Assembly (NCBI GenBank): GCA_021807585.1
Contig: JAKBCQ010000264.1
Coordinates: 1 to 5,308, forward strand
Direction: 5' to 3'
Origin: Planctomycetota bacterium
GTDB lineage: Bacteria; Planctomycetota; Planctomycetia; Isosphaerales; Isosphaeraceae
Length of the DNA: 5,308 nt
Positions 1-5,308 of the stretch are shown one piece after another (the first letter of the stretch is position 1; every line of letters begins with the position of its first letter). The notes under the pieces were generated by a model that was not told where the DNA came from, made no database searches, and saw nothing but the letters and a program-made list of their open reading frames with translations. A program made the translations under genes and the position numbers.

Positions 1-1132
1 TAAATACAATAAATGGAAATGTTAGCTCTGAGACTTCAATCTGTTTTTTATCCTTAGTCTCAGGGTCTAAACGATCTAAGATATATCTGAATATCATATC
101 TGGAGTATATTGAGCAGTTCCACTATTCATGTTTGAAACATTTTCTCGTCTCCTTGAGCTTTTTATTTCGATTAGCGATACGAATTCAGATAAACTTTTA
201 TTCTCTTTGTTCAGAATTTCTTGTATTGTTTCGATAAATGCCGCAGTAATCTCATCTCGCTTCTTTCTAGCTAGAATATCATCAAAAGTGATGTTGCGGG
301 ATTGAGGGTAACTAAATAATGATTCAATCAAATCGAAACATTTTATTATTACAAAAGGATAGCTGTATAATAATGTTTTCGGTAAGAAGTGATCTAATCC
401 GGCTGCTAATAAACGTCGACGATCTTCGATTTTTATGAAAGTGGAAAACCGAGATCTTTTCCTTGATATTTTATTTTCAGGTGTAAGTGACGCTTCATAT
501 TCTAGTAATCGATCAACAGTCTTGAAGATTATATCACCTAAAGTATAGTTGTCATTGCTAATCTGATTGAGCTCTTCTTTGTCCCTTTTTCGAATCTTAA
601 GGTTGTTTGCAGCAGACCATTCAAAATAGTCTGGGTTCAGTTCGTGTTTGGTGGAGATCAATGCTTTAAATTCGGCTTCTTTAAGGCATGATTGGAGATT
701 CCTGAATTTTGATCCAACTGATCTATCATCATTTTCATCAGGGACAAAACTAAGATCGGCGGAAAATATCCCTTTTTCTATAATAGGGTAGTATGTTCCA
801 ATATACATGGAATTTCTGCTTATGGATCGTGCGTAGTGAATTCTCTCAAAATCAAAATCAATATCGAAACCAATGTTAATTTCTTTTTGAGAATCCATCG
901 AACCTTGGGATAAAACATCGTTAAATTCGCCGAGCCTGAGCAGCTCTCCATTAAGCACCAATTGTCGATCGGCGACCTTGCTTGAGAGAGTTTGGCAGAT
1001 AAGCAACATGCTTTGAATGATCGACGATTTTCCGGAACTATTCGCCCCGGTTAAGATCGTGAGAGGCCCGAGCGAAAACTCCTGTGCGCTTCGAACCGCC
1101 TTAAACCTGTTCAATCGCCATTTCGTAATCAT
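1..1132 (-). CDS. AAA ATPase, SMC/OLD-like head (N-terminal part)
   Basis: This is the 5' part of a gene that leaves the window on the left: 377 codons without a stop. The ATG at 1132 is firm, because an in-frame TAA lies only 9 bases upstream. Residues 1-28 form the lead-in strand seen in AAA_15/AAA_21 and SMC-like heads. Walker A is G29-A-N-S-S-G-K35-S36, followed by a helix (SIIQSMLLICQTL) and an LVLNG...RLGEFNDVL segment near 58-74 that is typical of COG4938/DUF3696-like ATPases. Residues of about 80-377 are charged and partly helical, with a basic stretch near 221-243. Walker B and the signature motif would lie beyond the edge. Family knowledge: such ATPases bind ATP and often DNA, and many act in anti-phage systems (for example Septu PtuA, OLD/Gabija). 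A defence role here is inference. GC is about 33% at the left edge, far below its neighbours, which suggests horizontal transfer. The ATPase call is confident; the subfamily is not. Confidence 0.85.
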   Translation of the reverse strand, partial: MITKWRLNRFKAVRSAQEFSLGPLTILTGANSSGKSSIIQSMLLICQTLSSKVADRQLVLNGELLRLGEFNDVLSQGSMDSQKEINIGFDIDFDFERIHYARSISRNSMYIGTYYPIIEKGIFSADLSFVPDENDDRSVGSKFRNLQSCLKEAEFKALISTKHELNPDYFEWSAANNLKIRKRDKEELNQISNDNYTLGDIIFKTVDRLLEYEASLTPENKISRKRSRFSTFIKIEDRRRLLAAGLDHFLPKTLLYSYPFVIIKCFDLIESLFSYPQSRNITFDDILARKKRDEITAAFIETIQEILNKENKSLSEFVSLIEIKSSRRRENVSNMNSGTAQYTPDMIFRYILDRLDPETKDKKQIEVSELTFPFIVF

Positions 1133-1148
1133 TAATCTTTAGTATCCT

Positions 1149-1176
1149 ATTATATCATACAATCTTAAACCACCAA
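1149..1176 (-). promoter_or_regulatory. Sigma-70-type promoter of the ATPase gene
   Basis: On the minus strand a perfect TATAAT (1154..1149) follows a half-matching -35, TTGGTG (1176..1171), with a 16-bp spacer. The expected start of transcription is near 1142, about 10 bases before the ATG at 1132. This leaves an almost leaderless message with no good Shine-Dalgarno; the only AGGA, 12 bases before the ATG, would sit at the very 5' end. A second overlapping -10-like word, TATGAT, spans 1159..1154. The AT-rich context makes chance matches easier, so this is a prediction. Confidence 0.5.
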
Positions 1177-1177
1177 C

Positions 1178-1190
1178 CTATGATTGAAAA
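1178..1190 (-). repeat. 13-bp motif TTTTCAATCATAG, copy 1 (upstream of ATPase)
   Basis: The minus strand reads TTTTCAATCATAG, identical to a second copy at 2030..2042 upstream of ruvC. Here it ends one base before the candidate -35 of the ATPase promoter and 45 bases before the start codon, a position where an activator or other regulator could bind. It could also be a chance match: a 13-mer pair in 5.3 kb is expected roughly 0.2 times in random sequence. Confidence 0.3.
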
Positions 1191-1339
1191 TCCGATTAAA
1201 GTTGATCGCATACCGAATTAAATCGGATCTAGAATCCATTCTAACGTCGATTACGTCGGCTTCAAGAACATACCGTATCGCGATCCCGGATTTCATCTCG
1301 ATCGAACAAGTCGATGCGGAGTTCGTTCTTCGATTCGAG

Positions 1340-1369
1340 AAAAAACAGATCGCTTTTGCAAAATCGACC
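1340..1369 (-). terminator. Weak candidate rho-independent terminator after ruvC
   Basis: On the minus strand GGTCG (1369..1365) can pair with CGATC (1352..1348), including one G-U pair. After an A-G mismatch, TTT pairs with AAA around a TGCA loop. TG and six T residues (1345..1340) follow at once. It lies about 48 bases past the ruvC stop, where the end of the housekeeping transcript would be expected. The stem is short and interrupted, so efficiency is doubtful. Confidence 0.35.
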
Positions 1370-1416
1370 GCGAAATTCATCTCGATTCGTCGGATTCGAA
1401 TGATCGCATCTCCTTC

Positions 1417-1965
1417 TCAATTCAGGAGTTGGATGTTCCGCTGCGATTGGCAATGGCAGATCGCCGCGGCGCACGCGTCGGCGACGTCGTGGGGCTCGGG
1501 GAGCGTGTCGAGGCCGAGCTCGACCTGGATCGCCCGCTGAACCTGCTCTTTGGGCGCTCGGCCGCTCCCCGTCAGCGTTTTCTTGATCCGAGCCGCGGCG
1601 TAGCCGAAAACCGGTATCCCCCGCTGCGCCCCCGCGAGCACGATCACCCCGCGCGCATGCGCCATCAAAATCGACGTCCGAGGATGCCGAACCTGACTGT
1701 GAACTTGCTCAAGCGCCATCGCGGTCGGTTTGAACACGTCGATGATCTCGAGAACGCCGCGATGAATCACCTCGAGCCGGACGCCGAAATCGACCTTCGA
1801 CCCACCCGAACGAATCAAACCCGCCTCAACAATGAACGCCCCGCGCAATCGAGGCTCGACCACCGCGTAACCCGTCGCCCCCAAACCGGGGTCGACCCCC
1901 AACACCCGCGTCGTCACGCTCGCCGACGGCTCATTTCCCGGCTTCGATCGACTCATTCCGTGCAT
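1417..1965 (-). CDS. ruvC: Crossover junction endodeoxyribonuclease RuvC
   Basis: RuvC is the dimeric Mg-dependent nuclease that resolves Holliday junctions made during recombinational repair, acting with RuvAB in the cytoplasm. The protein opens with the RNase H-fold strand VLGVDPGLGATGY. The four acidic catalytic residues of E. coli RuvC (D7, E66, D138, D141) correspond here, counting from the upstream GTG at 1971, to D27, E88 (in ALEQVHS), D162 and D165 (in HDVADA). I prefer the ATG at 1965 (182 residues): AAGGA (1979..1975) stands 9 bases before it but only 3 bases before the GTG. Either start gives a roughly 20-residue N-terminal extension over E. coli RuvC, so a later start is also conceivable. 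ruvA and ruvB are not in the window. The gene lies 135 bp after cysS on the same strand and is the last GC-rich gene before the AT-rich region. Confidence 0.95.
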   Translation of the reverse strand: MHGMSRSKPGNEPSASVTTRVLGVDPGLGATGYAVVEPRLRGAFIVEAGLIRSGGSKVDFGVRLEVIHRGVLEIIDVFKPTAMALEQVHSQVRHPRTSILMAHARGVIVLAGAQRGIPVFGYAAARIKKTLTGSGRAPKEQVQRAIQVELGLDTLPEPHDVADACAAAICHCQSQRNIQLLN

Positions 1966-1972
1966 CGTCACG

Positions 1973-1979
1973 CTTCCTT
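1973..1979 (-). promoter_or_regulatory. Ribosome binding site of ruvC
   Basis: The minus strand has AAGGAAG here. Its AAGGA core is 9 bases from the ATG at 1965 and 3 bases from the alternative GTG at 1971, so it favours the ATG. A third in-frame ATG at 1956 would be too far away. Confidence 0.6.
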
Positions 1980-2029
1980 CCCTGGAATTCTCGGCCCGAT
2001 CCCCTACCCCGACGAATCGTCAAAACGCT

Positions 2030-2042
2030 CTATGATTGAAAA
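2030..2042 (-). repeat. 13-bp motif TTTTCAATCATAG, copy 2 (upstream of ruvC)
   Basis: This is identical to the copy at 1178..1190 and lies 64 bases before the ruvC ATG. It contains the left arm (2032..2039) of the inverted repeat in this spacer, so the shared word may be an operator half-site. No good -10 or -35 stands beside it. Confidence 0.3.
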
Positions 2043-2063
2043 GACCCTCGCGTGATCAATCAT
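2032..2063. repeat. Inverted repeat between cysS and ruvC
   Basis: Perfect 8-bp arms ATGATTGA (2032..2039) and TCAATCAT (2056..2063) are separated by 16 bases. On the minus strand the hairpin is followed by AGAGCGTTTTG rather than a T run, so it is not a standard terminator. It could be a dyad operator for ruvC, a processing site in a cysS-ruvC message, or chance. The rest of the 135-bp spacer (1966..2100) shows the ruvC ribosome binding site and nothing else I can name. Confidence 0.4.
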
Positions 2064-2100
2064 GAACATCGACCTCACTAAAATCTCAAACTTTATCGAA

Positions 2101-3603
2101 TCATCGTTCGATTTCGGTTTCGATCAATCGCCACGTCGTCGCTTCGGGGCGATCTTCGAGCGCGACGCCGATTTTGGCGAGTTCGTCGCGGATCGTATCG
2201 GCGAGCGCGAAGTTTTTTTCCTTGCGTACGCGGGCTCGGAGACTGATCAACAGTTCGATCAACGATCCCGCGAGCCGGTCGTCGCGGACGTTCGCGCCTT
2301 TGGCGGGCTTGTGGAATAGACCCATAATCGCGGTCAGTTCGCGCAGGATCAATACGCTTCGATCGAACGCCTCAAGCGATTGGGGATTGCGATCGGTCGA
2401 TTCGAGCCGTTCGGAATCGGCGATTCGATTGAGCAGTCGTACGAGTTCGTGGAGTTCGCCGAGCGCTCCGCCGGTGTTGAAATCGTCGTCCATCGCGTCG
2501 AGGAAGCCGCGGCGATGTTCGAGAATCGACTCGAACCACCCCGGGGCGTCGTTGGGCGGGACGATCTCTTCGCGTCTCGGGGGGGGCGTCAATTGATAAA
2601 ACGATCGACGCGTGATGCGTTCGTAACGTTCAAAGAAGTGAAGAAACGCTTGTAGGCCGCGGGCGATCTCGTCGAGCCGCGACGGTCCGTAATCGGTCGG
2701 TCTGCGGTAATGGCTCGAAAGGTAGAGCGCACGGAGGGTATCGGCGCGGTGCAGCTTTAAAAGGTCGCTCATTAAAACGACCGTGCCCGGATCGGACTTC
2801 GAGATTTTTTTACCTTCTTTTGTCAGCAAACCGTTATGCATCCAATACGACGCGAAGGTGCGGTCGCTGTACGCCTCGGACTGCGCGATCTCGTTCTCGT
2901 GATGCGGGAAAACGAGATCGACGCCGCCTCCATGGATATCGAAATGTTCACCCAGGTATTTCATGCTCATCGCGGAGCATTCGATATGCCAGCCGGGTCG
3001 ACCCGCTCCCCACGGGCTTTCCCACGCGGGTTCGCCGGGCTTCGACGATTTCCAGAGCGCGAAATCGCCGGGGTGATGTTTTTTGGAAGACGGTTCGACG
3101 CGCGCCCCGGCCTGCAGCTCGTCGGGGTCGCGCCGGCTCAGTTTGCCGTAATCCTTCGATTTGGTGACGTCGAAATAAACGTCCCCCTCGGATGCGTAAG
3201 CGAAACCTTTTTGAATGAGAGATTGAATCATCGCCAAGATTTCGTTGATATGATCGGTCGCTCGGGGCATGACGTCGATCCCGTCGACTCCGAGCGCCTC
3301 GAGGCACGCAAGGTAATCCGCGGTCACGCGCTCGGCGAGCTCCTTGACCGTCGTCCCCTCGGCCGCGGCCTGAACGATCAACTTATCGTCGACGTCGGTG
3401 ATGTTCACCACCCACGTCACCTGATATCCCAGATACGTGAGATAACGCTTGACGGTGTCGAAGATCACCGGACCCGTCATATGGCCGACATGGCTCTTCG
3501 AGTAAACCGTCGGCCCGCAAACGTACATTCCGACCCGCCCCGAAGCGACCTCGCGGAACGGCTCCTTCGTCTGCGTCAATGTGTTATAAACGCGCAATGA
3601 CAT
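2101..3603 (-). CDS. cysS: Cysteine--tRNA ligase (CysRS)
   Basis: This is a class I aminoacyl-tRNA synthetase that charges tRNA-Cys using ATP; it is cytoplasmic and essential. The Rossmann catalytic core carries the HIGH motif as H38-V-G-H41 and the KMSKS loop as K266-I-S-K-S270. The four zinc ligands that discriminate cysteine are C29, C209 (in HIECS), H234 and E238 (in PHHENE), and the last three fall on the same residue numbers as in E. coli. At 500 residues it is about 39 longer than E. coli CysS; the extra length lies after KISKS and includes a proline-rich, charged insertion (PPPRREEIVPP) before the anticodon-binding helical region. The ATG at 3603 lies 6 bases after the ispF stop, with GGAAGAG at the end of ispF as a weakly placed ribosome site, so co-transcription and coupled translation with ispF are likely. 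Confidence 0.97.
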   Translation of the reverse strand: MSLRVYNTLTQTKEPFREVASGRVGMYVCGPTVYSKSHVGHMTGPVIFDTVKRYLTYLGYQVTWVVNITDVDDKLIVQAAAEGTTVKELAERVTADYLACLEALGVDGIDVMPRATDHINEILAMIQSLIQKGFAYASEGDVYFDVTKSKDYGKLSRRDPDELQAGARVEPSSKKHHPGDFALWKSSKPGEPAWESPWGAGRPGWHIECSAMSMKYLGEHFDIHGGGVDLVFPHHENEIAQSEAYSDRTFASYWMHNGLLTKEGKKISKSDPGTVVLMSDLLKLHRADTLRALYLSSHYRRPTDYGPSRLDEIARGLQAFLHFFERYERITRRSFYQLTPPPRREEIVPPNDAPGWFESILEHRRGFLDAMDDDFNTGGALGELHELVRLLNRIADSERLESTDRNPQSLEAFDRSVLILRELTAIMGLFHKPAKGANVRDDRLAGSLIELLISLRARVRKEKNFALADTIRDELAKIGVALEDRPEATTWRLIETEIER

Positions 3604-3609
3604 ATAAGA

Positions 3610-4110
3610 TTAATCTCTTCCGGATAAATCAATGGTTTCGACGAGAACGACGGCCTGGCACGAGATCGCCTCGGCGCGTCCGATCGCGCCGACTTTTTCT
3701 CCCGTTTTGGCCTTGATGTTGACCGCTGCGGGGTCGATTCCGAGGAGCCGCGCCAGGTTCCGTTTCATCGCGTCTTTGGCGGGGGAAAGTTTGGGTTCCT
3801 GGGCGTGGACGATTACGTCGCAGTTGACGGGCTTCCAGCCCGCCGCCGCGACTCTCTCTAAGACGTCTGTAAGGAGCACGCCGCCGTCGAGACCTCGGTT
3901 GCGTTCGTCGGTATCGGGGAAGATTTCGCCGATATCGCCGAGCGCCGAGGCGCCGAGGAGCGCGTCGGCGACGGCGTGGAGGACGACGTCGGCGTCGGAG
4001 TGCCCCGCGAGGCCGCGCGGGTGGGGGATCCTCACGCCGGCGAGGATCAGCGGGCGATCTTCGACAAGCCGATGCGTATCGTGTCCGATTCCGACTCGAA
4101 ACCCGGCCAA
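3610..4110 (-). CDS. ispF: 2-C-methyl-D-erythritol 2,4-cyclodiphosphate synthase
   Basis: IspF is a homotrimeric enzyme of the MEP (non-mevalonate) isoprenoid pathway. It cyclises 4-diphosphocytidyl-methylerythritol 2-phosphate to methylerythritol 2,4-cyclodiphosphate with release of CMP. The zinc ligands D11, H13 (in GHDTHRL) and H45 are present, as are the H37-S38 pair, the DIGEIFPDTD segment near 59-68 and the C-terminal KTGEKVGAIGRAEAI region. The length, 166 residues, is close to E. coli's 159. The start is a TTG at 4110: no ATG or GTG lies in frame between it and the upstream in-frame TAA at 4167..4165, and a good ribosome site precedes it. The gene is intact and forms a tight pair with cysS (6-bp gap). 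No other MEP-pathway gene is visible. Confidence 0.96.
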   Translation of the reverse strand: MAGFRVGIGHDTHRLVEDRPLILAGVRIPHPRGLAGHSDADVVLHAVADALLGASALGDIGEIFPDTDERNRGLDGGVLLTDVLERVAAAGWKPVNCDVIVHAQEPKLSPAKDAMKRNLARLLGIDPAAVNIKAKTGEKVGAIGRAEAISCQAVVLVETIDLSGRD

Positions 4111-4292
4111 GGAACACCTCGATACGTGGAATCCAACCGTTTGACGAAGGCTCGCCGACCCTGCTTACGGGCGTTTCGCCTTTAAAACGAAGCGAGCGAC
4201 GCCGAATTCACCAAGCGACGAGGCGATATCGTAGCGAAAGACCGCGATTTTCGCCATCCGATCTCGCATCGAGCGGTATCGAGCGGGAAGCG
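4111..4292. other. Spacer between the epimerase gene and ispF
   Basis: These 182 bp contain the ispF ribosome site, a 9-bp direct repeat ATCGAGCGG with a 10-bp period (4268..4276 and 4278..4286), and a 30-codon open frame on the minus strand (4257..4165) discussed as a finding. No terminator with a T run follows the epimerase gene. The best promoter-like words (TACGAT as -10) are too weak to call, so whether ispF-cysS has its own promoter here is open. Confidence 0.5.
4115..4120 (-). promoter_or_regulatory. Ribosome binding site that fixes the TTG start of ispF
   Basis: The minus strand reads GAGGTG, a near-perfect Shine-Dalgarno word, ending 4 bases before the TTG at 4110. No other start codon in this frame lies within reach, so the site supports the rare TTG start. 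Confidence 0.7.
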
Positions 4293-5264
4293 TTATTCCA
4301 GATCGGACAGATCGAGCCGGCCGCGGCGATTCAGATCAAAAAAGTGTTCATAAGTTAAACGAATTCCCTCGGCGAGCGGGGTTCTGGGTATCGGTCCGAA
4401 GCGAGCTTCGAGGCGGGAATCGTCGAGGTCGTATGCGATCGGCAGTTGGCGGTCGCCGTGCGTGACGAGTCGGGCGGCTTCGGGGGCGATATCGATCAGC
4501 GCGGCGACGAACGTTTCGATTGATACGACTGATCCGCGCATGTTGAACGAATCGGCGTCGTGATCATTTGATTTGAGGCAGATGAGGAACGTGTCGGCGA
4601 CGTCGCGGACGAATTGGAGGTCTTGCGCGCCGCCGTAACTGATGTGATAGGGCCTTCCCGCGGCGACGGCTTTGATCGCCTTGGTGGGCTCGCTCGTCAC
4701 GCCGAAATCGCGTCCGACGCCGTAAACCGTCCACGGCCTGAGGCCGACGCTCGGCGTTCCTTGATCGAGAAAATAGACGCGGGCGTTGAGTTCGTTGCAA
4801 ACCTTAAACGCGCCGTAATGTGTGAGAGGCGATAGACGAACGTGATCGCCGATCGGTCCCGATCCCGGTTCGGCGGGCCCGTGCACCGCGGCCGAACTCG
4901 CGTAGACGACGCGCTCGATTTGTCCTTTGAGAGCCGCCGCGGTCTCGAACGCCGCGATCGTTCCCATAACGTTCACACGCGCTCCCAATAATGGATTGGA
5001 GCGACATGTGGGGACTTGCAATCCCGCGAGATGGAGAATGTGTGTGGCTTTGATTTCGCGGGCCGCGGCGAGCAAGCGATCGAAATCGGCGACGTCTCCC
5101 TTGACGAATCGAACGCGTTTCAGGCTCGATTCGTCGAGCAGCATTGACACGCGTTTAAGGTCTTCTTTAAGGTCGTAGATCCAGACGTCTTGTCCCGATT
5201 CGACGACGCGCGCGGCGACCCAAGCGCCGATGCAGCCGTATCCTCCGGTCATAAGCAAACGCAC
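4293..5264 (-). CDS. NAD-dependent epimerase/dehydratase (extended SDR)
   Basis: This is an extended short-chain dehydrogenase of the GalE-like superfamily, 323 residues, a normal length. The nucleotide-binding motif is T6-G7-G8-Y9-G10-C11-I12-G13, and D31 at the end of the second strand suggests a preference for NAD. HLAG is at 78-81, the catalytic serine region is YASSAAVHG (S124) and the catalytic pair is Y150-x-x-x-K154. RPWTVYGVGRD follows, as in nucleotide-sugar epimerases. The C-terminal substrate half does not let me name the substrate; UDP-sugar epimerase, dehydratase and sugar-acid dehydrogenase activities are all possible. The GTG start at 5264 fits the beginning of the Rossmann fold and has AAGGGGAG 8 bases upstream. 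The frame stays open to the right edge, but without an ATG or GTG. Its work is not obviously linked to ispF or cysS. Confidence 0.9.
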   Translation of the reverse strand: MRLLMTGGYGCIGAWVAARVVESGQDVWIYDLKEDLKRVSMLLDESSLKRVRFVKGDVADFDRLLAAAREIKATHILHLAGLQVPTCRSNPLLGARVNVMGTIAAFETAAALKGQIERVVYASSAAVHGPAEPGSGPIGDHVRLSPLTHYGAFKVCNELNARVYFLDQGTPSVGLRPWTVYGVGRDFGVTSEPTKAIKAVAAGRPYHISYGGAQDLQFVRDVADTFLICLKSNDHDADSFNMRGSVVSIETFVAALIDIAPEAARLVTHGDRQLPIAYDLDDSRLEARFGPIPRTPLAEGIRLTYEHFFDLNRRGRLDLSDLE

Positions 5265-5272
5265 GCCGTCTT

Positions 5273-5280
5273 CTCCCCTT
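5273..5280 (-). promoter_or_regulatory. Ribosome binding site of the epimerase gene
   Basis: The minus strand has AAGGGGAG, 8 bases before the GTG at 5264. This supports the GTG start over the ATG four codons later, which would cut into the first strand of the NAD-binding fold. No promoter is visible in the 44 bases left before the window edge. Confidence 0.55.
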
Positions 5281-5308
5281 GAGCGCGTGTTCCCCGGGTT
5301 TTCCGCGG

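Larger units (their letters stand above)
1133..1416. other. Spacer between ruvC and the ATPase gene
   Basis: This 284-bp stretch has no convincing gene. It holds the candidate ruvC terminator, the ATPase promoter and one copy of the 13-bp motif. GC falls through it, from about 48% in 1261..1320 to about 28% in 1141..1200 (hand counts), so it marks the change from chromosomal to AT-rich composition. A 71-codon open frame on the minus strand (1380..1165) lies entirely inside it and is discussed as a finding. Confidence 0.6.

Noticed and set aside
1184..1540. 118-codon plus-strand frame across the ruvC-ATPase spacer
   Set aside because: It starts with TTG without a ribosome site and runs on into antisense ruvC; the spacer part reads somewhat protein-like, but so does the opposite strand.
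1417..1971. GTG at 1971 as the ruvC start
   Set aside because: Only 3 bases separate it from the AAGGA ribosome site; the ATG two codons later is much better spaced.
1178..2042. 13-bp direct repeats around ruvC as a target-site duplication of a mobile element
   Set aside because: The enclosed segment is an intact chromosomal ruvC with no transposase or terminal inverted repeats; shared regulatory sites or chance fit better.
1429..2055. 208-codon open frame on the plus strand
   Set aside because: It is antisense to ruvC, gives an arginine- and proline-rich low-information protein, and has no recognisable domain.
2836..3600. 254-codon open frame on the plus strand
   Set aside because: It is antisense to cysS, whose catalytic and zinc residues are all in place; long open shadows are normal in GC-rich genes with strong codon bias.
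3629..4117. 162-codon minus-strand frame overlapping ispF
   Set aside because: It is a frame-shifted shadow of ispF made almost wholly of arginine, proline and alanine codons.
4170..4183. Small GGCG-TTT-CGCC hairpin followed by TTTAAAA on the plus strand
   Set aside because: The stem is 4 bp, and there is no plus-strand gene ending here for it to terminate.
1..5308. CRISPR array, tRNA, rRNA, insertion sequence
   Set aside because: Looked for on both strands: no regularly spaced repeats, no cloverleaf, no rRNA segments and no transposase motifs were seen.

Overview
The window looks like a piece of a moderately GC-rich bacterial chromosome. Four recognisable chromosomal genes and one partial accessory gene all lie on the minus strand, so the window reads from right to left. 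The cysteinyl-tRNA synthetase, with its HVGH motif, long segment before KISKS and proline-rich C-terminal insertion, resembles planctomycete versions from memory. This makes a planctomycete (perhaps Isosphaeraceae or Gemmataceae) my best guess, at low to moderate confidence because no search could be run. GATC and CGATCG-type words are very frequent in both genes and spacers.

Right part (5264 down to 1417): an extended SDR / NAD-dependent epimerase-dehydratase (5264..4293); a 182-bp spacer; ispF (4110..3610, TTG start); cysS (3603..2101), only 6 bp after ispF and almost certainly co-transcribed with it; a 135-bp spacer with an 8-bp-arm inverted repeat; and ruvC (1965..1417). These are housekeeping functions (non-mevalonate isoprenoid synthesis, tRNA charging, Holliday junction resolution) plus one nucleotide-sugar-type oxidoreductase. 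All expected catalytic residues are present and none of the genes looks damaged.

Left part (1416 down to 1): about 70 bp past ruvC there is a weak candidate intrinsic terminator. A 284-bp spacer of falling GC follows, then a TATAAT-type promoter, then an AT-rich gene that runs off the left edge. Its first 377 residues begin with a Walker A ATPase head of the SMC/OLD-like AAA_15/AAA_21 class (COG4938/DUF3696-like), a class common in anti-phage systems such as Septu. GC falls from about 71% in ruvC (1441..1560, hand count) to about 33% at the left edge (1..300). This suggests that the housekeeping block ends here and a horizontally acquired accessory island begins. The rest of that gene and any partner gene lie outside the window.

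No tRNA, rRNA, CRISPR array or insertion sequence was seen. The most interesting item is the ATPase gene and its boundary. Lesser ones are a 13-bp motif shared by the ATPase and ruvC upstream regions, the inverted repeat between cysS and ruvC, and two possible small ORFs.
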